Shown here piece by piece: positions 31,450-43,999 of a DNA stretch of 64,000 nt. Below the pieces are notes generated by a model, which saw nothing but the letters and a program-made list of their open reading frames with translations, had not been told where the DNA came from and did not search any database. How positions within the stretch are numbered: position 1 is the stretch's first letter; the number at the start of each line of letters is the position of its first letter. The position numbers were made by a program, and so were the translations under genes. The stretch lies in assembly GCA_029204225.1 (NCBI GenBank), contig CM055101.1, positions 30,718,519-30,782,518 on the forward strand. Direction: 5' to 3'. Source of the DNA: Diphasiastrum complanatum (lineage: Eukaryota; Streptophyta; Lycopodiopsida; Lycopodiales; Lycopodiaceae).

Positions 31450-33660
31450 AAAGTGCTGCTCTGTAGGAGATAAAGCTTTGAAGAAGTATGAGCATCTCCA
31501 AAAGATTTGGATTGAATTAGGTTGGAGTTGGCTCGTTGATGACTTGCTTCCAATTGCTCACGCAAATGATTCAATGGATGAGGTACACGAGCTTAGTATT
31601 TCTTGAGACATGATGTGAATCACACAAGGGGTTACTGAACGGCAGTGAGATGAAGATGGAGTGGGTGTGATAGGGGGTGTTGTAATCTCGAAAGTGGTGA
31701 AGGTGGATAGATGGAAGGGACTGGATGGATCAAAATTCCTTTGCTCATTATTGTCTTTTGAAAGCACTTTTGTCAGCATAAGTTTTCCATTTGACGTTTC
31801 TTGCAGCTGTTTGAATTTTTTTTTTTTTGGACTTAAGACGTGGCTCATAATCGTTGTTGGAAACCTCTAACATCCTTGAGTTTGTTGCTTCAATGCCAAA
31901 CTATGTGAATGGTATGTTGTAGATGGCATAGATTTGTCTGCTTCATGAACACAAAGGTATAGAGGTTGATAAAGTATTGTCTCCGAAAATAATTTGTTGA
32001 TAGATATCTCCTCTTTTGACGTTGAGCAACTTCTTTGAGCTCTTTGCACAATTTGAGAGCTCTTTAAATTGTAGCAATTGTATGTAGAGAATTGTATGAC
32101 ATTTTTTTTTTCCATACACATAGTCATGTGCTTTGGAGTTATCAAGAAATTGATCTCTTTTGTGACGACACAACTGGCATTTTATTGGTGAGAGCCTCTA
32201 TCATTCTTGCTTTATTCCCTTGGAGTTTTTAAACAGCATCAATGGTCTTCTAAAGATGTCGTAGAGTTGTTTGCTGTACAAAGTGTTTCAGTTCATAACC
32301 CAGAGCAAGTTCAAATCGATCCATCAGGTGGAAATGAAGACTTGAGACAAGGATGGGGGAAGTGAGATGAAGCTGCAAGATGTATTATATGGTGGAACAT
32401 GAGAGAATGAATGGATGGAAAAAAGGAATGAGATGGGTCTTGTGTGGATTTCCATATCTGTCCATAATATAATCAATGCTCTTTGTACAATTTTCCACGG
32501 AATCATCATTGCTCACCTTTGAAAATAGCTTTGTTATTGAGGTTGTGCACTCATCGCTTCAATCTCTGATTGACGGGAGATTCCTTCAGTTTGCGTAGGC
32601 CTATGGGATGTTGCTTGTTGATGACTTGTGCTTCTTGTGGCCTCCACAGATGATCAAATGAATGATGTAGAATAGCAGTAGTATATGCGTGAGACACGAT
32701 TTTGTCCACTGCTCAATGTACATTCGTCCAATGAAGCATCATTGTTGGCGTTGGTAGGAACACTCATCGTTTGCGTCGGTTTGCATGTAGCGTTTTCCTT
32801 TGATTTGACTTGAGAGCCCTTCACTGGTACAATCTGTCACTTTATTGATGATTTGATGGCCATGGTGAGGCAATTGGAAAAGCGTGGATATTGTAGCGCT
32901 TACGTAAAACCAACTGCTTATTGATGATGGCAGTGGTGGTGTTGTCGCAAATATTCCAGCTTGTTGGAAGATGCATCTTTTGCTAGATCATGGTTGCAGT
33001 CTAATAAGGTGATCCTTTTGTTGCCAAATTGAGCATTTGTTGTTGAAGTCCTTGATTGCTCTTTTTGTTCATATTGAAAGTTGTTGAAATCATTGGTAAA
33101 GATGTAGAGATATATCCCAATGAAAATTCATGTGATACTGCGACTGCAGAAGTAGAATAAAATTGCCGATGAAATATCACCGATAGTGCTTCTGCAAAAG
33201 AAAACACACAAGCAAACAGGCAACAACAAACGACATAGTTGACAGGACAAAACTTGAAATAAGAGAGCAAATGAAAAATTGTAGCAGATAACTCTATAGA
33301 AGGATTTGCATGACACTCTTAGACCAAACTCTTGCAATCTAGTATCGAACTTGGCACAAGGCCATAGCTACAGTGTTACAAAAGAAAAACAAGTGATAAC
33401 ATATAACATTTATGTAGCATGTAATAAGACAATTATTTCTTAGATTACTTTCACTCAGATAAAACAAACGGGCTATCATCTAGACACAAAACTCATGATT
33501 CATCAGGCGGTAGCTCAAAACTTGGCTCCAGGGTATGATATCAATTGCTTGGTCATAGAGACATAATGAAGACACAGATCTGAGGTGGTACATTCTCGAT
33601 CCGTGGATGACAAAAGAATCAGTAAGACTAGATGAGCCTAGACACATCTAATGCTATTAA
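31450..33660. other. nested element interior, no recognisable gene
   Basis: Only short frames without motifs. Pol sequences would be expected here on the minus strand but are not recognisable. Confidence 0.5.
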
Positions 33661-33662
33661 TT

Positions 33663-34435
33663 TTAGTAAGGTGCAAATGGATCAACTTGATGAGCAGACA
33701 CATTGGTATCTTTGAGATAATACATCACTGGGTCTATGTAGTCGGAATCAACTTGTGTGATAGACGATGTAGCAATATAATGACTCTCTACAAAAGACTG
33801 TTGTATTGGATGAGGAGCGATCGGCCTTGGATAAGAAGACACTGGTTCAGAATGTAAAAATGGTGTAGGATGGTTCATAGAACCAAAGGATCGAGGTTGA
33901 TGAAAAACTGGGCCTATTGGCCTTGGTTGGTATTGTCTTGGCCTGTGTGCGGATGCATTGGCAGTGTAGTTCGGTGCATAATTTGTAGGTCCAGGTGGTC
34001 GGTACGGATGGTGTAGCGGTCTTGGTGCCTGCTGATAGTACATTCTTGCATGTGGGCATGCGTTGGTAGCATACCATTGAGCACACACAGGGCACCATAT
34101 ATTTCCATGGATATGGAAGGTGTTTTCGGCCACATCCTTTAGCATTTTGGAACTCTGAACTTCTCCATTTGTGTTTGGTGTGCCCGTTACCAACCTTCTA
34201 AATGCTGAAGGATATCGATCGTGCTAGTTGAGGCGGATTCTTCAATATGTGAAGTCTCGTGTTTAGCCAGCCCCTTACCCTTTTTCTCACGATAATCGTA
34301 ATCCTTATCAGACCCTTCATCTTCTTCTCGGATGGCATCATCCATCACGTCCTTTAGCGTCATGTAAGAGTCTACGAGTTTCAATTCTCTCCTGATGGCC
34401 TTGGGTAACTTGACTAGGAATAATTTAATGGCCAT
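33663..34435 (-). pseudogene. gag-like protein of nested element, two frames
   Basis: Frame 34435-34187 contains LVKLPKAIRRELKLVDS and VMDDAIREEDEGSD. Frame 34193-33663 contains NIWCPVCAQWYATNACPHARMYY, a C-x2-C-x6-C cysteine motif in the position of a zinc knuckle, followed by a Pro/Arg/Tyr-rich tail. The MDDAIREEDE-x-SD block recurs in the minus-strand gag at 49.8-50.1 kb, so both belong to one element lineage. The frames are offset by one shift near 34190. Confidence 0.6.
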
Positions 34436-34439
34436 TTTT

Positions 34440-35720
34440 TTAGTGATTTGACCATCGACACAGTCTACTTTAAGACGCTTGAAGTGCTCGATGGAGGTGC
34501 GTACTGATTCTTTGCTTCACATCTTGATCTGAGTCAATTGGATATAAGGGCTTTGGGTGAGCTTGGAAACCTTTTGATGAGTGCTGCAATGATGGTCTCC
34601 CAAGATGTGTTGTTTGGGCCTTCAAGATTTAAAAACCATTCCTTGGCATCACCCTGAAGAATCATAGGGAACAGCCTCACCTTTTCGGTTTCAGAGCTGT
34701 CACCATTAAACTTACAAGTGTTGTTGAAATTCGGAAAAATCTCACTAGGTCTGATTCCTCGTCGTACTTTGGCGCATCTATTTGGGGTATTCTCTTCTCT
34801 ACCCGCAGTGGAATTCAGGGGCCTTGCGTCTTGATCTAAGTGGTTGTCACTACTCTTTAGAATGGTGGTGTATGGGGCGAGGGTGCAATCGTTTTCTTGC
34901 TTACTCTATGGCTTCCTACTAGTGCACGTCCAAGGCGTTTCCTACTGGAGGTGTCTAAGGCCTCTCCCAGTTAGAATAAGTAGTATTGGATTGCTTCGGT
35001 GGGATGTCTATGTACAAGGATGGGTGGTGAGAACTGTCAGATTAGAGGTATGCGTAGCCATCGTCATTGCACTGGCAAGGATTGATGCTAAATTGCAGAG
35101 TGAACATAGTTAAGATGCCACACAGCTGGGATGGCCGATTGGTCGAATACGTTTGAGAGATGCTAGACAGCTGGGCGAGTGGGTAAAGCTCGGTCAAGAT
35201 AAAATGGTCAGGGTTTTTCAAAAACTGCACAAGAGGTATGATGTTTCGCTCAAGTGGAAATTTCTTATATGTCAAGAATCTGTGTGAATAACGTACGCGC
35301 CCACTGATAAAAGTTATTAACGGTGATCAATGGAGGCCCAAAATGTGGTGAGCGAGTAGCTTATGTCACCGGTTTGGGCGAATTTAGGATTTTTTTTTTT
35401 TTTTGGTTTCACCTTCTCTAGTGCTCTTGTAGCTGACAAGAGTCGGTGCGAATATCAAGGAATGACTTGTCAACTCAAATGGACCACGAAGCAAGGAACT
35501 TATAGAATACATTCCTAGAACCCTACTCATACAGGTGAATTTTTGATGAAATTTGGTGTTTCCGAGAGTTTTTTTTTTTTTGTTTTTTTTTAATTAATTT
35601 TGTTTTGTTTTTTTTTTTTTTTAAACCTCCTGTAGGACTCTTGTAGCTGACAAGAGTCTTTGCGAAAAACAGAGGATGACTCGGACAGTCCACTCAAAAG
35701 GACCACAGAGCAAGAAAATT
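34440..35720. other. nested element leader, part 1
   Basis: Contains two long T tracts (around 35390 and 35570-35622), each followed by the words CTCTTGTAGCTGACAAGAGTC. This is a local duplication with hairpin potential (GACTCTTGT...ACAAGAGTC). Confidence 0.5.
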
Positions 35721-35727
35721 GCTAGGG

Positions 35728-36229
35728 ACTCGCACAAAAAATGACTCGTGAATGGGTAACTTACTACTCGCATATGACTCGTACAAAAGATGACTCATGC
35801 GAAAAAATGACTCGTGGATGGAAACAGATGACTCGCGCAAAAAAAATGACTCGTGGACGGAAACATATGACTCGCACAGAAGATGACTTGCACAAAAAAA
35901 ATGACTCGTGGAGGGAAGCAGATGACTCGCACAAAATATGACTTGTGCAAAAAAAATGACTCGTGGATGGAAACAGATGATTCGCACAGAAGATGACTCG
36001 CCGACGGGAATATGACTCGTACAAGAAGTACTCGCACAAAAAAATGATTCGCGCAACACAGAAATAACTCGTACAACTCCAAAAATGACTCGTACAACAC
36101 CAAAAATGACTCGTACAACACGGAAATGACTGGCACAACACAAAAAATGACTCGCACACTGTTTAAATGGTGAGGAACTCGCTCATAGATCGGAAGAAGA
36201 TAAAAAATAGCTTGAAATGACTCGCACAC
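35728..36229. repeat. TGACTCG minisatellite in nested element leader
   Basis: About fifteen exact and several near copies of ATGACTCG followed by T or C and short A-rich spacers (for example ATGACTCGCACAAAA and ATGACTCGTGGATGGAAAC). They are spaced 15-40 bases apart. All frames over it give false Cys/Ser-rich ORFs. Confidence 0.85.
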
Positions 36230-36239
36230 CTGAATTCTA

Positions 36240-37620
36240 TTGTGCAAATCATGTTAGTGCTGAAAAGCTCTTCGGAAGTCCAAAAATCAGACCTTAGTGT
36301 TAAAATCCATGTGAGGCTAATTTTGAGTACTCGCACAAGTCCAAAATATGGATCTTAATACCTCCAAATGCCAAAAATGGTTGTGCGAGTAGTGTAATAG
36401 CCCAGCTCCGACATTTATCAGTGATTATACCGGTTTCTCAGCCCAAATAGTGGATCTTAATGCCTGGAAAGTCCAAAAAAATTTGCCCTACTTGTGCACT
36501 TCTGCCCAGCCAAAAACACAACTCCTTTGGAGCGGATCTACACACCATTATCTTTTCAGGGGAGAACAGAATCTGATAGGCTGTTTTGATAAATTTTAGG
36601 GTCTGCACTACTTCAAAAATGGCGTAGAGGCAATGCACTACTTCTGAGGGCAGAAGATGGGTTGATTTTGCTACTAGAAATGCACCTATCTATGTCCAGA
36701 AAGTGCGTTGATATATGAATTGGAACTATGCCTCTTTCTAGATAGAAAAGTGCGTTGGACTTGCAATGCAAAAATGTGCTAGTTAGTAACAATACTTTCC
36801 ATCAAAAGAGTGATCTCTGACAGAGAAATTCCTCAGCCATAAGCATGATTATCAGAGATTTGTAATCTTTAGAAAAGTGACTGACAGTAGATACACATTG
36901 ATGCAGATGTTCAAAGGGATGCAAGTGTGAACATTGTGCTTTGGCTTCATAGCAGCTAAGAAGTTCAATTCAGAAATGTGACAGGTGTAGGAGGTAGGAA
37001 TGGACAGACAAGAACTGGGTCTGCATAGCACTAGCCATTTGAGTGTAGTTTTCAATGCATAGTGAAGTCCAAGTGAGTTTGGATGTGTAGTATTTTGGTC
37101 TGCATTATGCATGAAGAACTTGATGGTCTAAGACTTTGTGATTAGACCTCACAAGGCTAAAGATTGTGTCCTGGTCTTGTTCCAAACAACAAGATACATT
37201 ATGACCTGCATCGCTGTACTAAATCCATGTGATTGGAACTCCAACGTTGGAAGAGCTTTTGAGGACAACAATAAAACGTGGAAGGGAGTAAAAAAGGATG
37301 CTAAAAGAAGAGGCGAAGAGTAAGGATGCTTAAAAGATGCTAAAATCCATAGTCCATGGCATCAATAACCAAAACCACAACATCTGATCTTCGAATAGTC
37401 TGAAGAGTACGATTTACTTACGCTTGATCCCTGTCGTATCAACTGCAGTATCTGCACAAACATAATCTAACAAATCCCCTATTCCCATCCCTGAGATGAC
37501 AGAAATTGGTACAGGCTGGATGCGACTGAAAAATAGCTAAAACAATGTGCTAGACAACACAAAAAATCAATGGACAGGCCCGTGGACAAGAGACACATGA
37601 AAACACCTGGAAACTAGCTG
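36240..37620. other. nested element leader, part 2
   Basis: No coding motif. Isolated ACTCGCAC words continue from the minisatellite to about 36390. Confidence 0.5.
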
Positions 37621-37627
37621 TTTGTGT

Positions 37628-37812
37628 TCTATACCTTATACCTTGAATGCACCCACTACAGATCCACGCTTCCAAAGCACTTGAAAAAATGTGTTCTATA
37701 CCTTATATACCTTGGATGCACCCGCTACAGATCCACACTTCCAAAGCACCTGAAAAAATGTGCTCTATATTGGATGCACCCGCTACAGATCCATGCTTCC
37801 AGAGCACCTAAA
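37628..37812. repeat. tandem repeat, about 66-bp unit, three copies
   Basis: Three successive units of the form CTATA...TTGGATGCACCCGCTACAGATCCA...TTCCAAAGCACCTGAAAAAATGTG. The third is shortened. It lies about 270 bases inside the primer-binding site of the nested element. Confidence 0.85.
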
Positions 37813-38069
37813 AAAACTTAGGAGCCCGCTTTGCTCCTTTGAAAATAGTAGATTGCTTTGAAAACACCCCTCCTCTCCTTGAAAAATGTGTGGCTATAGG
37901 ATGGTGTAAGGAAGTAAGATGGATATTAAAAACAAGTAAGAAAAAAAAAATGTAGGAAGGATGCGAAAAGCAAACAAACAAGATCGAGAAGAGCAACTAG
38001 AAACGTATAAAAAGCAAAAACAAGAACAAGCAAAAATTGTAGCTAGAAACGGAGAGAAATCGAGAAAAA

Positions 38070-38081
38070 GAGCAGCGCCAA
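38070..38081 (-). other. putative primer-binding site of nested element
   Basis: On the minus strand TTGGCGCTGCTC directly follows the LTR end CCAACA. The TGGCGC start is common to many plant gypsy elements. Confidence 0.6.
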
Positions 38082-38945
38082 TGTTGGATCTTCAGCATCC
38101 ACACCGGCTATGGCTCCAACTAACATGACTATGGCAGTCTCCCAACTAGTCTACGCTATGGCTTCTCCAACTAGTTTGGATATGGATGCAAGAAAGACAG
38201 TCATGAGCATGGTGGTGAGTATTCTGATGGGTAAGATCCACTCTTCTGAATCTCTTTTCTCTACTTAGCAACTAAAACCAAATGATGGCTTAACCTAAAA
38301 GATAAAACCCTAAACTAAATCTCCTCCTCTAAGGCTTACCCTACTAGAGAAGGGAGGACCTGGATTAACTTAACTTGTTGCAAGATCAATGCTGTACAAT
38401 ACAATGTAAAGTAACACAGTACATGAAACCACACAAGGGAGAACACTCAGAGAGAAAGATAAGCATGTTGCAAATGAGGTTCTTCTCGAAAATGGACTCT
38501 TCCACTCCTATTTATACTTGGAGTGGTGGTCACTTATAGAAATGCACTGTGGGACAAGTAAGCCACAGAGACTAGCTTAACTTTGAATCACACTGGTGCC
38601 ATGGGACAAACCCCGAATAGGCCTTTATGATTAACTTTTACTTAACTTGAAATTACATATCTATGTGCAGTGCCCATGGCAATTTAAACTTAGAACTAAA
38701 TAACTTAAGCCAGTATGGATACCGTGAAAGCCTAAACTTGCTAGGCAAGTTCTATGTTTAAATCCTATCCTCCTTGTATTTTTGAAGATGTTTTGCAGGA
38801 TGGCTAGAATATTCCTTGGAATATTAACCTACAGCCTCCTTTACGTTAAAAACTTGGCGGTCCCATGCCAAGTGCAATGTTAAGACCCCGCTCCTTATGG
38901 TGCTGGAGGAGTAAAAGTCGGTGCAGCTTGTAGATGTGAAATTTT
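38082..38945 (-). repeat. LTR of nested element (5' LTR on minus strand)
   Basis: Copy of 30578-31445. The 5' end on the minus strand lies to the right, next to the interrupted copia LTR. Confidence 0.85.
38507..38516 (-). promoter_or_regulatory. TATA box in nested LTR (right copy)
   Basis: TATAAATAGG on the minus strand, in the copy that would act as 5' LTR and drive transcription leftwards through gag. Confidence 0.55.
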
Positions 38946-38960
38946 TTTGATCAGACGATG

Positions 38961-39288
38961 GCTGTCTTTGACGCTTGAGGAACTCACTATTATTTTGTTG
39001 CATTGTCAATCCATTCAGAACTAAACTTCTTATCAAATCCATTTCCATTAATACCACACTCAAACCATTTCTAATCTCTTCGGTGGACTGTACTCATTTT
39101 GTTTTTGTGAGTATGAATTAAACTATAAGAACCTGTTGGGCAACAGAACGTTTGAGTTGTGATTACACTTAGCATTAACAATCTATTAAACTATTTCTGC
39201 ATCTAGCAGCCCATTATAGCAGGAGAGTTGTTCCGCAAATATTCTTGCTCTCTTTTCCGCTCTCGTTCTCCATACTCCTTTGCCATCA
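38961..39288 (+). repeat. copia 5' LTR, right piece
   Basis: From 38980 it matches 43690-43994 (TTTTGTTGCATTGTCAATCC, GCAAATATTC). About 105 bases present in the 3' LTR (43583-43690) are missing beside the nested insertion. Confidence 0.75.
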
Positions 39289-39291
39289 GAT

Positions 39292-39303
39292 TGGTATCAG
39301 AGC
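39292..39303 (+). other. primer-binding site, tRNA-iMet
   Basis: TGGTATCAGAGC, perfect, three bases after the 5' LTR end. Confidence 0.9.
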
Positions 39304-39360
39304 TTAGTTCAAATAAACCGAGAGATTAAGTTTGTTCTATTTGTATTATTGTTAATATGT

Positions 39361-42300
39361 CTCATATTGGTAGCTCTTCATCTTCATCATCCAATGAAGC
39401 TAGAATCATTGACAAGTTCAATGGATCTAACTTCAATGGATATTTGGGAGGTACTAGAAGGTTCTGACCTGAAAATAGAAGATGGTGATCTAGCAAAGGC
39501 ATGGAAGATCAAAAATTAAAAAGCCTTAGCATGTATCACACTCAATCTGGCCGACTCCCAAATATCTCATGTTACCACATGCAAAACCTCTAAGGATGCA
39601 TTAGATTTGTTATCAAATCTCTATAAGACTCATGATGTAACCACTAGATTACATATTAGAAGAAAGTTCTTTACGCTTAGCATGTCTGATTCTACTGCCA
39701 TCACTTCTCACATCAACAGTTTCAAATCTTTACTGGAGCAGTTATCAGCTGTAGGATGATGTGCTATTCAAGATGATAATGTCGTTATGACCTTGCTTTC
39801 TTCTCTTCCAAAGTCGTATGAACACTTTATGGAGATGATCTCCACACAACCCGACCTCACTCTTCAAAAGGTGATCGGTCATCTACTTCAAGAAGAAATG
39901 CGGAGAAAAACCAGTGGCCTGTCCATCAAAGACAAATCCGTGGCCTTATACACCAAGAAGAAAGACTATTCCAAGGGCAAAAATCAGGTACAACAACAAC
40001 AGTAGAAGCCTCACACTCAAGCTGAGAATAGTGGATCGCGCAAGAAGCTTTTCTGCAGATATTGCATGATAACCAATCATGACATCAAGGAGTGTTGTAT
40101 CCGCATCTACAATGAGGCAAAGAAGCAACAACAACAACAACTAGCTCCACCAATGCGACAAAATTCAAGGAGCAAGATACACACTTGTTAATGGCTTACA
40201 ACAGTGGCAACAAGGACCATGATAGTTGGTACCTGGACAGTGGCGCTACCCAACACATAACCTCTTGCAAGGAATGGTTTACAGAGTATGTAGATTACAA
40301 CAGAGATCAATTCATCTACCTCGGAGATTCAAGCACCATACGCGTGTAAGGCAAAGGGACAGTCAAGATCACTTTCAACAATGATCTTTCTATTTATATC
40401 ACCAATGTTCTTCACGTACCTGAGTTGTCAAAGAACCTGTTGTCAGTTTCTAAGATGACTGATGAGGGCTACATTGTTACTTTCTCATCTAAGCAGTGTA
40501 CAATATTCGATGAAGATACTACTCTAACTTCATGTACTAGAGTCGAAAATCTTTACGTACTCTCTAATTCAGTTGCATTAGCTAGCATCTCTCATAAAAA
40601 TATAAACGATAATGCTATTTTGTGGCATAGTCGATTTGGACACGTGAAACAAGATCACTTTCTTATATGCGTTGTAATAATTTAGTTGATGTATTGTATT
40701 TCCCTTCTTTATTAAATAGGAAATCTTTCTTTTGTGAATCATGCATCTATGGGAAGAACTCTAGAAGCAAGTCTCCCAAATCACATTCCATTAAAACAAA
40801 GCATGTATTGGATCTTGTACATAACGATCTTTGTGGTCCAATGCCAACTCTGTCCTTAGGAGATGCAATCTATTTTATCACTTTCATAGATGATTATTCT
40901 AGATGGTCTACAGTCATGTTCATTAAGCACAAATCTGAAGCCTTTGAATGCTTCAAGAGATTCAAGGCCATGGCTGAGACACAAACGTCTACAAAAGTGA
41001 AAGCACTCCGAACTGATGGTGGCGGCCTCTCTAACGAGATGTTCGACTAAATGGATGAACATGGTATTAGAAGATAGTTCACCACTTCCTATTCACCTCA
41101 ACAGAACGAGATTGTAGAAAGGAAGAACCGAACTCTTCTCAACTCAGCCAGATCCATGCTACATCAATCACATCTACCTGCGAAGTTCTGGACAAAAGCA
41201 ACTGCCACAACCTGTTACTTACAGAACAGATCCAGCACCAAAGTCATCAACAACAAAACTTCTTATAAAGTTTGGCATGGACACAAGCCTAGTGTCAACC
41301 ATTTAAAATTTTTTGGTTGTGTATATTTTGCTCACATTCCTAAACAGCTTAGGAAGAAGCTGGATCATAGGACAAACAAATGTATTTTCATTGGCTATCC
41401 TAATGAACATAAAGCTTATAAATTTTACGATCCATCCACCAATGTAGTATTTGTCTCTAGGGTCTCAAGGACATAATACTATGATTTTAAATAGCCATCA
41501 ATAAACAATGGTATGTCATTTCATCCTATTTTATGTAGCATGGAATTTCTCAATGATAATGTTTCTTCTATAGAATCTGTAGCTACAGCTACAGAAGTCG
41601 AGCAACCGACAGTACCTATCATCAGACCAGACCAAGCCAGCTCGAACAGATATGGAGAAATTCAAGAGGAAACATCATCGCATCTTGGTCAACCAAACCT
41701 CCACAGATTTTCACGGACTCGGACAGTTTCTGAGAGGTATACGCCTCAATCATTCTGGACTTCATCAAAAGAACCAAAGACCCTAACTAAAGCAATTAAC
41801 TCCAAGAATGCTGTGAAGTGGCAAGAAGCTATGGAAAGCGAGTACAACTCACTTTTGATGAACCAGACCTGGACACTGGTCAACTTTCCCACTCACAAGA
41901 GAGTTATCGACAACAAGTGGATCTTTAAAAAGAAGATCAACTTTGATGGTTCCATTGCTAAATGAAAAGCACGATAGGTGGCTAAAGGATTCACTCAAGT
42001 CCAATGAGTGGAGTATCAAAAAAATTTCAGTCTTGTCGTCAAGATGCAGTCAATTAGGATTCTAATTGCGTTAACAACCACAAAAGACCTCGAAATGCAC
42101 CAAATGGATGTCAAGACAACATTTCTCAATGACAACATCGAAGAGGAGTTGTATACCTTCCAACCGGAAGGATTCTAAGTCAAAGGCCAAGAGCACAAAG
42201 TGTGCAAGCTGCACAAAGCAATCTATAGTCTGAAACAAGTCACAAGAGCATGGTCCGATAGAATCAACTCTTACCTCATTCAATTGGGATTTGCAAACAA

Positions 42301-43114
42301 TTCAGCTAACTATAATGTTCATTCAAAGCATATAGGCACCAATTCAGTTCACATAGCTCTTTACGTAGATGATACGTTTATTTTGTCTACTGACACTTTT
42401 CTTTTGCACACTACTAAGAGTGATCCGTCAAAGGAATTTGACATGACTGATTTAGAAGCTATCCATTCTTTGCTAGAAATTCACATTACTAGAAATAGAC
42501 TTCGGAAGAAGATCTATCTTAGCCAGCAGGTATATCTAAAAGACAGTTTTAGATAATTTTCATATGTTTGATTGCAAACCAATTGATACTCCAATGGATC
42601 CAAGTATAGTATTGAAACCTACTTGTGCTGATTCTGATAGTGAAGTACTCGACATAGCGAAGTACCTTTATCGTTCACTCATAGGATCTTTGATGTATGC
42701 AATTCTGTGTACTAGACTAGATTTAGCATACACTATTAGCACGTTAAGTCAATTCATGTCTAATCCTAGGATCTCTCATTGGAAAGCATTAAAGAGAGTG
42801 ATGAGATATATTCAGGGAAGTTTAGATCAAATTTTATTTTATGATGGAAATACTATCGACCCACTCGTCTTGCGAGGCTACTCCAACTCAAATTGGGGAG
42901 AAACAGTCTCTACCAAAAAATCTATCTCCGGGTTCTGTTTCTATCTGGTAGGGGGACTGATTTCGTGGAACTCAAGAAAGCAAAAATCATTCGACTGAGA
43001 CAGAGTACATCGCAGCATGTCAAGCTTCAAAAGAAGCTGTATGGATCAGGTTATTACTTTATGACCTACATCACACTCAAATCAATGCTACCACCATTTT
43101 GTGTGACAACTTGA
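39361..43114 (+). pseudogene. copia gag-pol, heavily mutated
   Basis: Ordered remnants in several frames. Gag: UBN2-type segment ending LLSSLPKSYEHF at 39787-40005. Protease: WYLDSGATQH near 40230. Gag-pre-integrase: AILWHSRFGH (40425-40685). Integrase: LDLVHNDLCGPM, DDYSRW, LRTDGGG (40667-41050) and its C-terminal PSVNHLKFFGC part (41156-41476). RT: the WTLVNFPTHKR segment (41513-41965), then stops across the KARxVAKGFTQ motif, then LYVDDTFILS (42200-42556). RNase H: RPxD-like and SISGFCFYLVGG (42564-42998). It contains numerous stops and frameshifts, so it is much older than the copia element at 22-28 kb. Confidence 0.88.
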
Positions 43115-43194
43115 GCTGTATTTCACTGTCACTGAATCCCAGATTTCATGGCAAATCCTGGTACATAGAAATCTAGTATCATTTTATTCGGGAA

Positions 43195-43994
43195 GGGCAC
43201 CATTGCATTTTTTAAGGACAGTGTCGACTTTTTCGCAAAATCTCGAAGAGAGAGAAAAAACTTGACAATCGTCTATTTTCAACGAGGAACGTTAAGCACT
43301 TTCCAAAATTTGTGAAGTGAGAGAAAGCCACTTCACGTAATATGCAAAGTGAGAGAATTTGCAGCGTCCTCGTCCGCGTCAACATTCCCTATGGGTTGAC
43401 CATGTATACGTGTCACACAAGCCAAATACTTCCAAGTACAACGACTTATCTAATTAGGTCACAAATATTTACTATAATTAATACATGGATGAATTCTATA
43501 ATTGGATCATTCAGGCACACTCTACGCGATGCTCTATCCATGAGATGAATGATTTTGAGCCTCCCAGTTATGCCGTCATTTTGGTTGTAATTGCTATTTT
43601 GTTGTGCTTCAGTGTAATATAGCAACAATACGCTTTTCTATCTGTGTATAACGTAGATGAATGTTTGTTGTGACTGTTTAATCACACTTGACTCACTATC
43701 ATTTTGTTGCATTGTCAATCCATTCAGAATTAAACTTCTTATCAAATCCATTTCCAATAATACCACACTCAAACCATTTCTAATCTCTTCGATGGACTGT
43801 ACTCATTTTGTTTTTGTGAGTATGAGTTAAACTATAAGATCATGTTAGGCAACCAAACGTTTGAGTTGTGATTACACTTAGCATTAACAATCTATTAGAC
43901 TATTTCTGCATCTAGCAGCTCATTATAGCGGAAATGTTGTTCCGCAAATATTCCTGCTCTTTGCTCACGTTCTCCATACTCCCTTGTCCCATCA
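43195..43994 (+). repeat. copia 3' LTR, 5'-truncated
   Basis: Uninterrupted version of the LTR's second part. It shows which bases flank the nested insertion in the 5' LTR. It ends at CATCA, the same end as the 5' LTR (39284-39288). Confidence 0.75.
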
Positions 43995-43999
43995 TAATA

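Larger units (their letters stand above)
30578..38960 (-). mobile_element. nested LTR retrotransposon (gypsy-like gag), minus strand
   Basis: Two long direct repeats of about 870 bp (30578-31445 and 38082-38945) start with TGTTGGATCTTCAGCATCC and end near GCAGCTTGTAGATGTG. On the minus strand the right copy ends in CCAACA and is followed by TTGGCGCTGCTC, a plausible primer-binding site of the TGGCGCC type. Gag sequences lie on the minus strand between the repeats. The copy sits inside the 5' LTR of a copia element. GCTGT precedes the left repeat (30573-30577) and occurs again at 38961-38965, a likely 5-bp target duplication. The right LTR border is uncertain because it does not end in the usual CA. 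No RT or integrase is recognisable, so the element is non-autonomous or badly decayed. Confidence 0.75.
29640..43994 (+). mobile_element. old Ty1/copia element with a nested gypsy-like element in its 5' LTR
   Basis: The coding region 39361-43190 is flanked by an LTR. The 3' copy ends at 43994 and the 5' copy ends at 39288, before a perfect primer-binding site. The 5' LTR is in two pieces, about 29640-30577 and 38961-39288, separated by a nested 8.4-kb element. This is shown by matching 30200-30577 and 38980-39288 to adjoining parts of the 3' LTR (43195-43580 and 43690-43994). The proposed left end TGTTGGAAATT at 29640 is preceded by TGATA, and the right end is followed by TAATA, a near-match for a worn target duplication. 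The 3' LTR lacks its start: the coding frame at YHFIREG (about 43190) runs straight into mid-LTR sequence. Confidence 0.7.

Noticed and set aside
35694-36247. Three overlapping Cys/Ser/Phe-rich ORFs of 131-150 residues (-)
   Set aside because: All three frames stay open over the TGACTCG minisatellite; repeat artefact.
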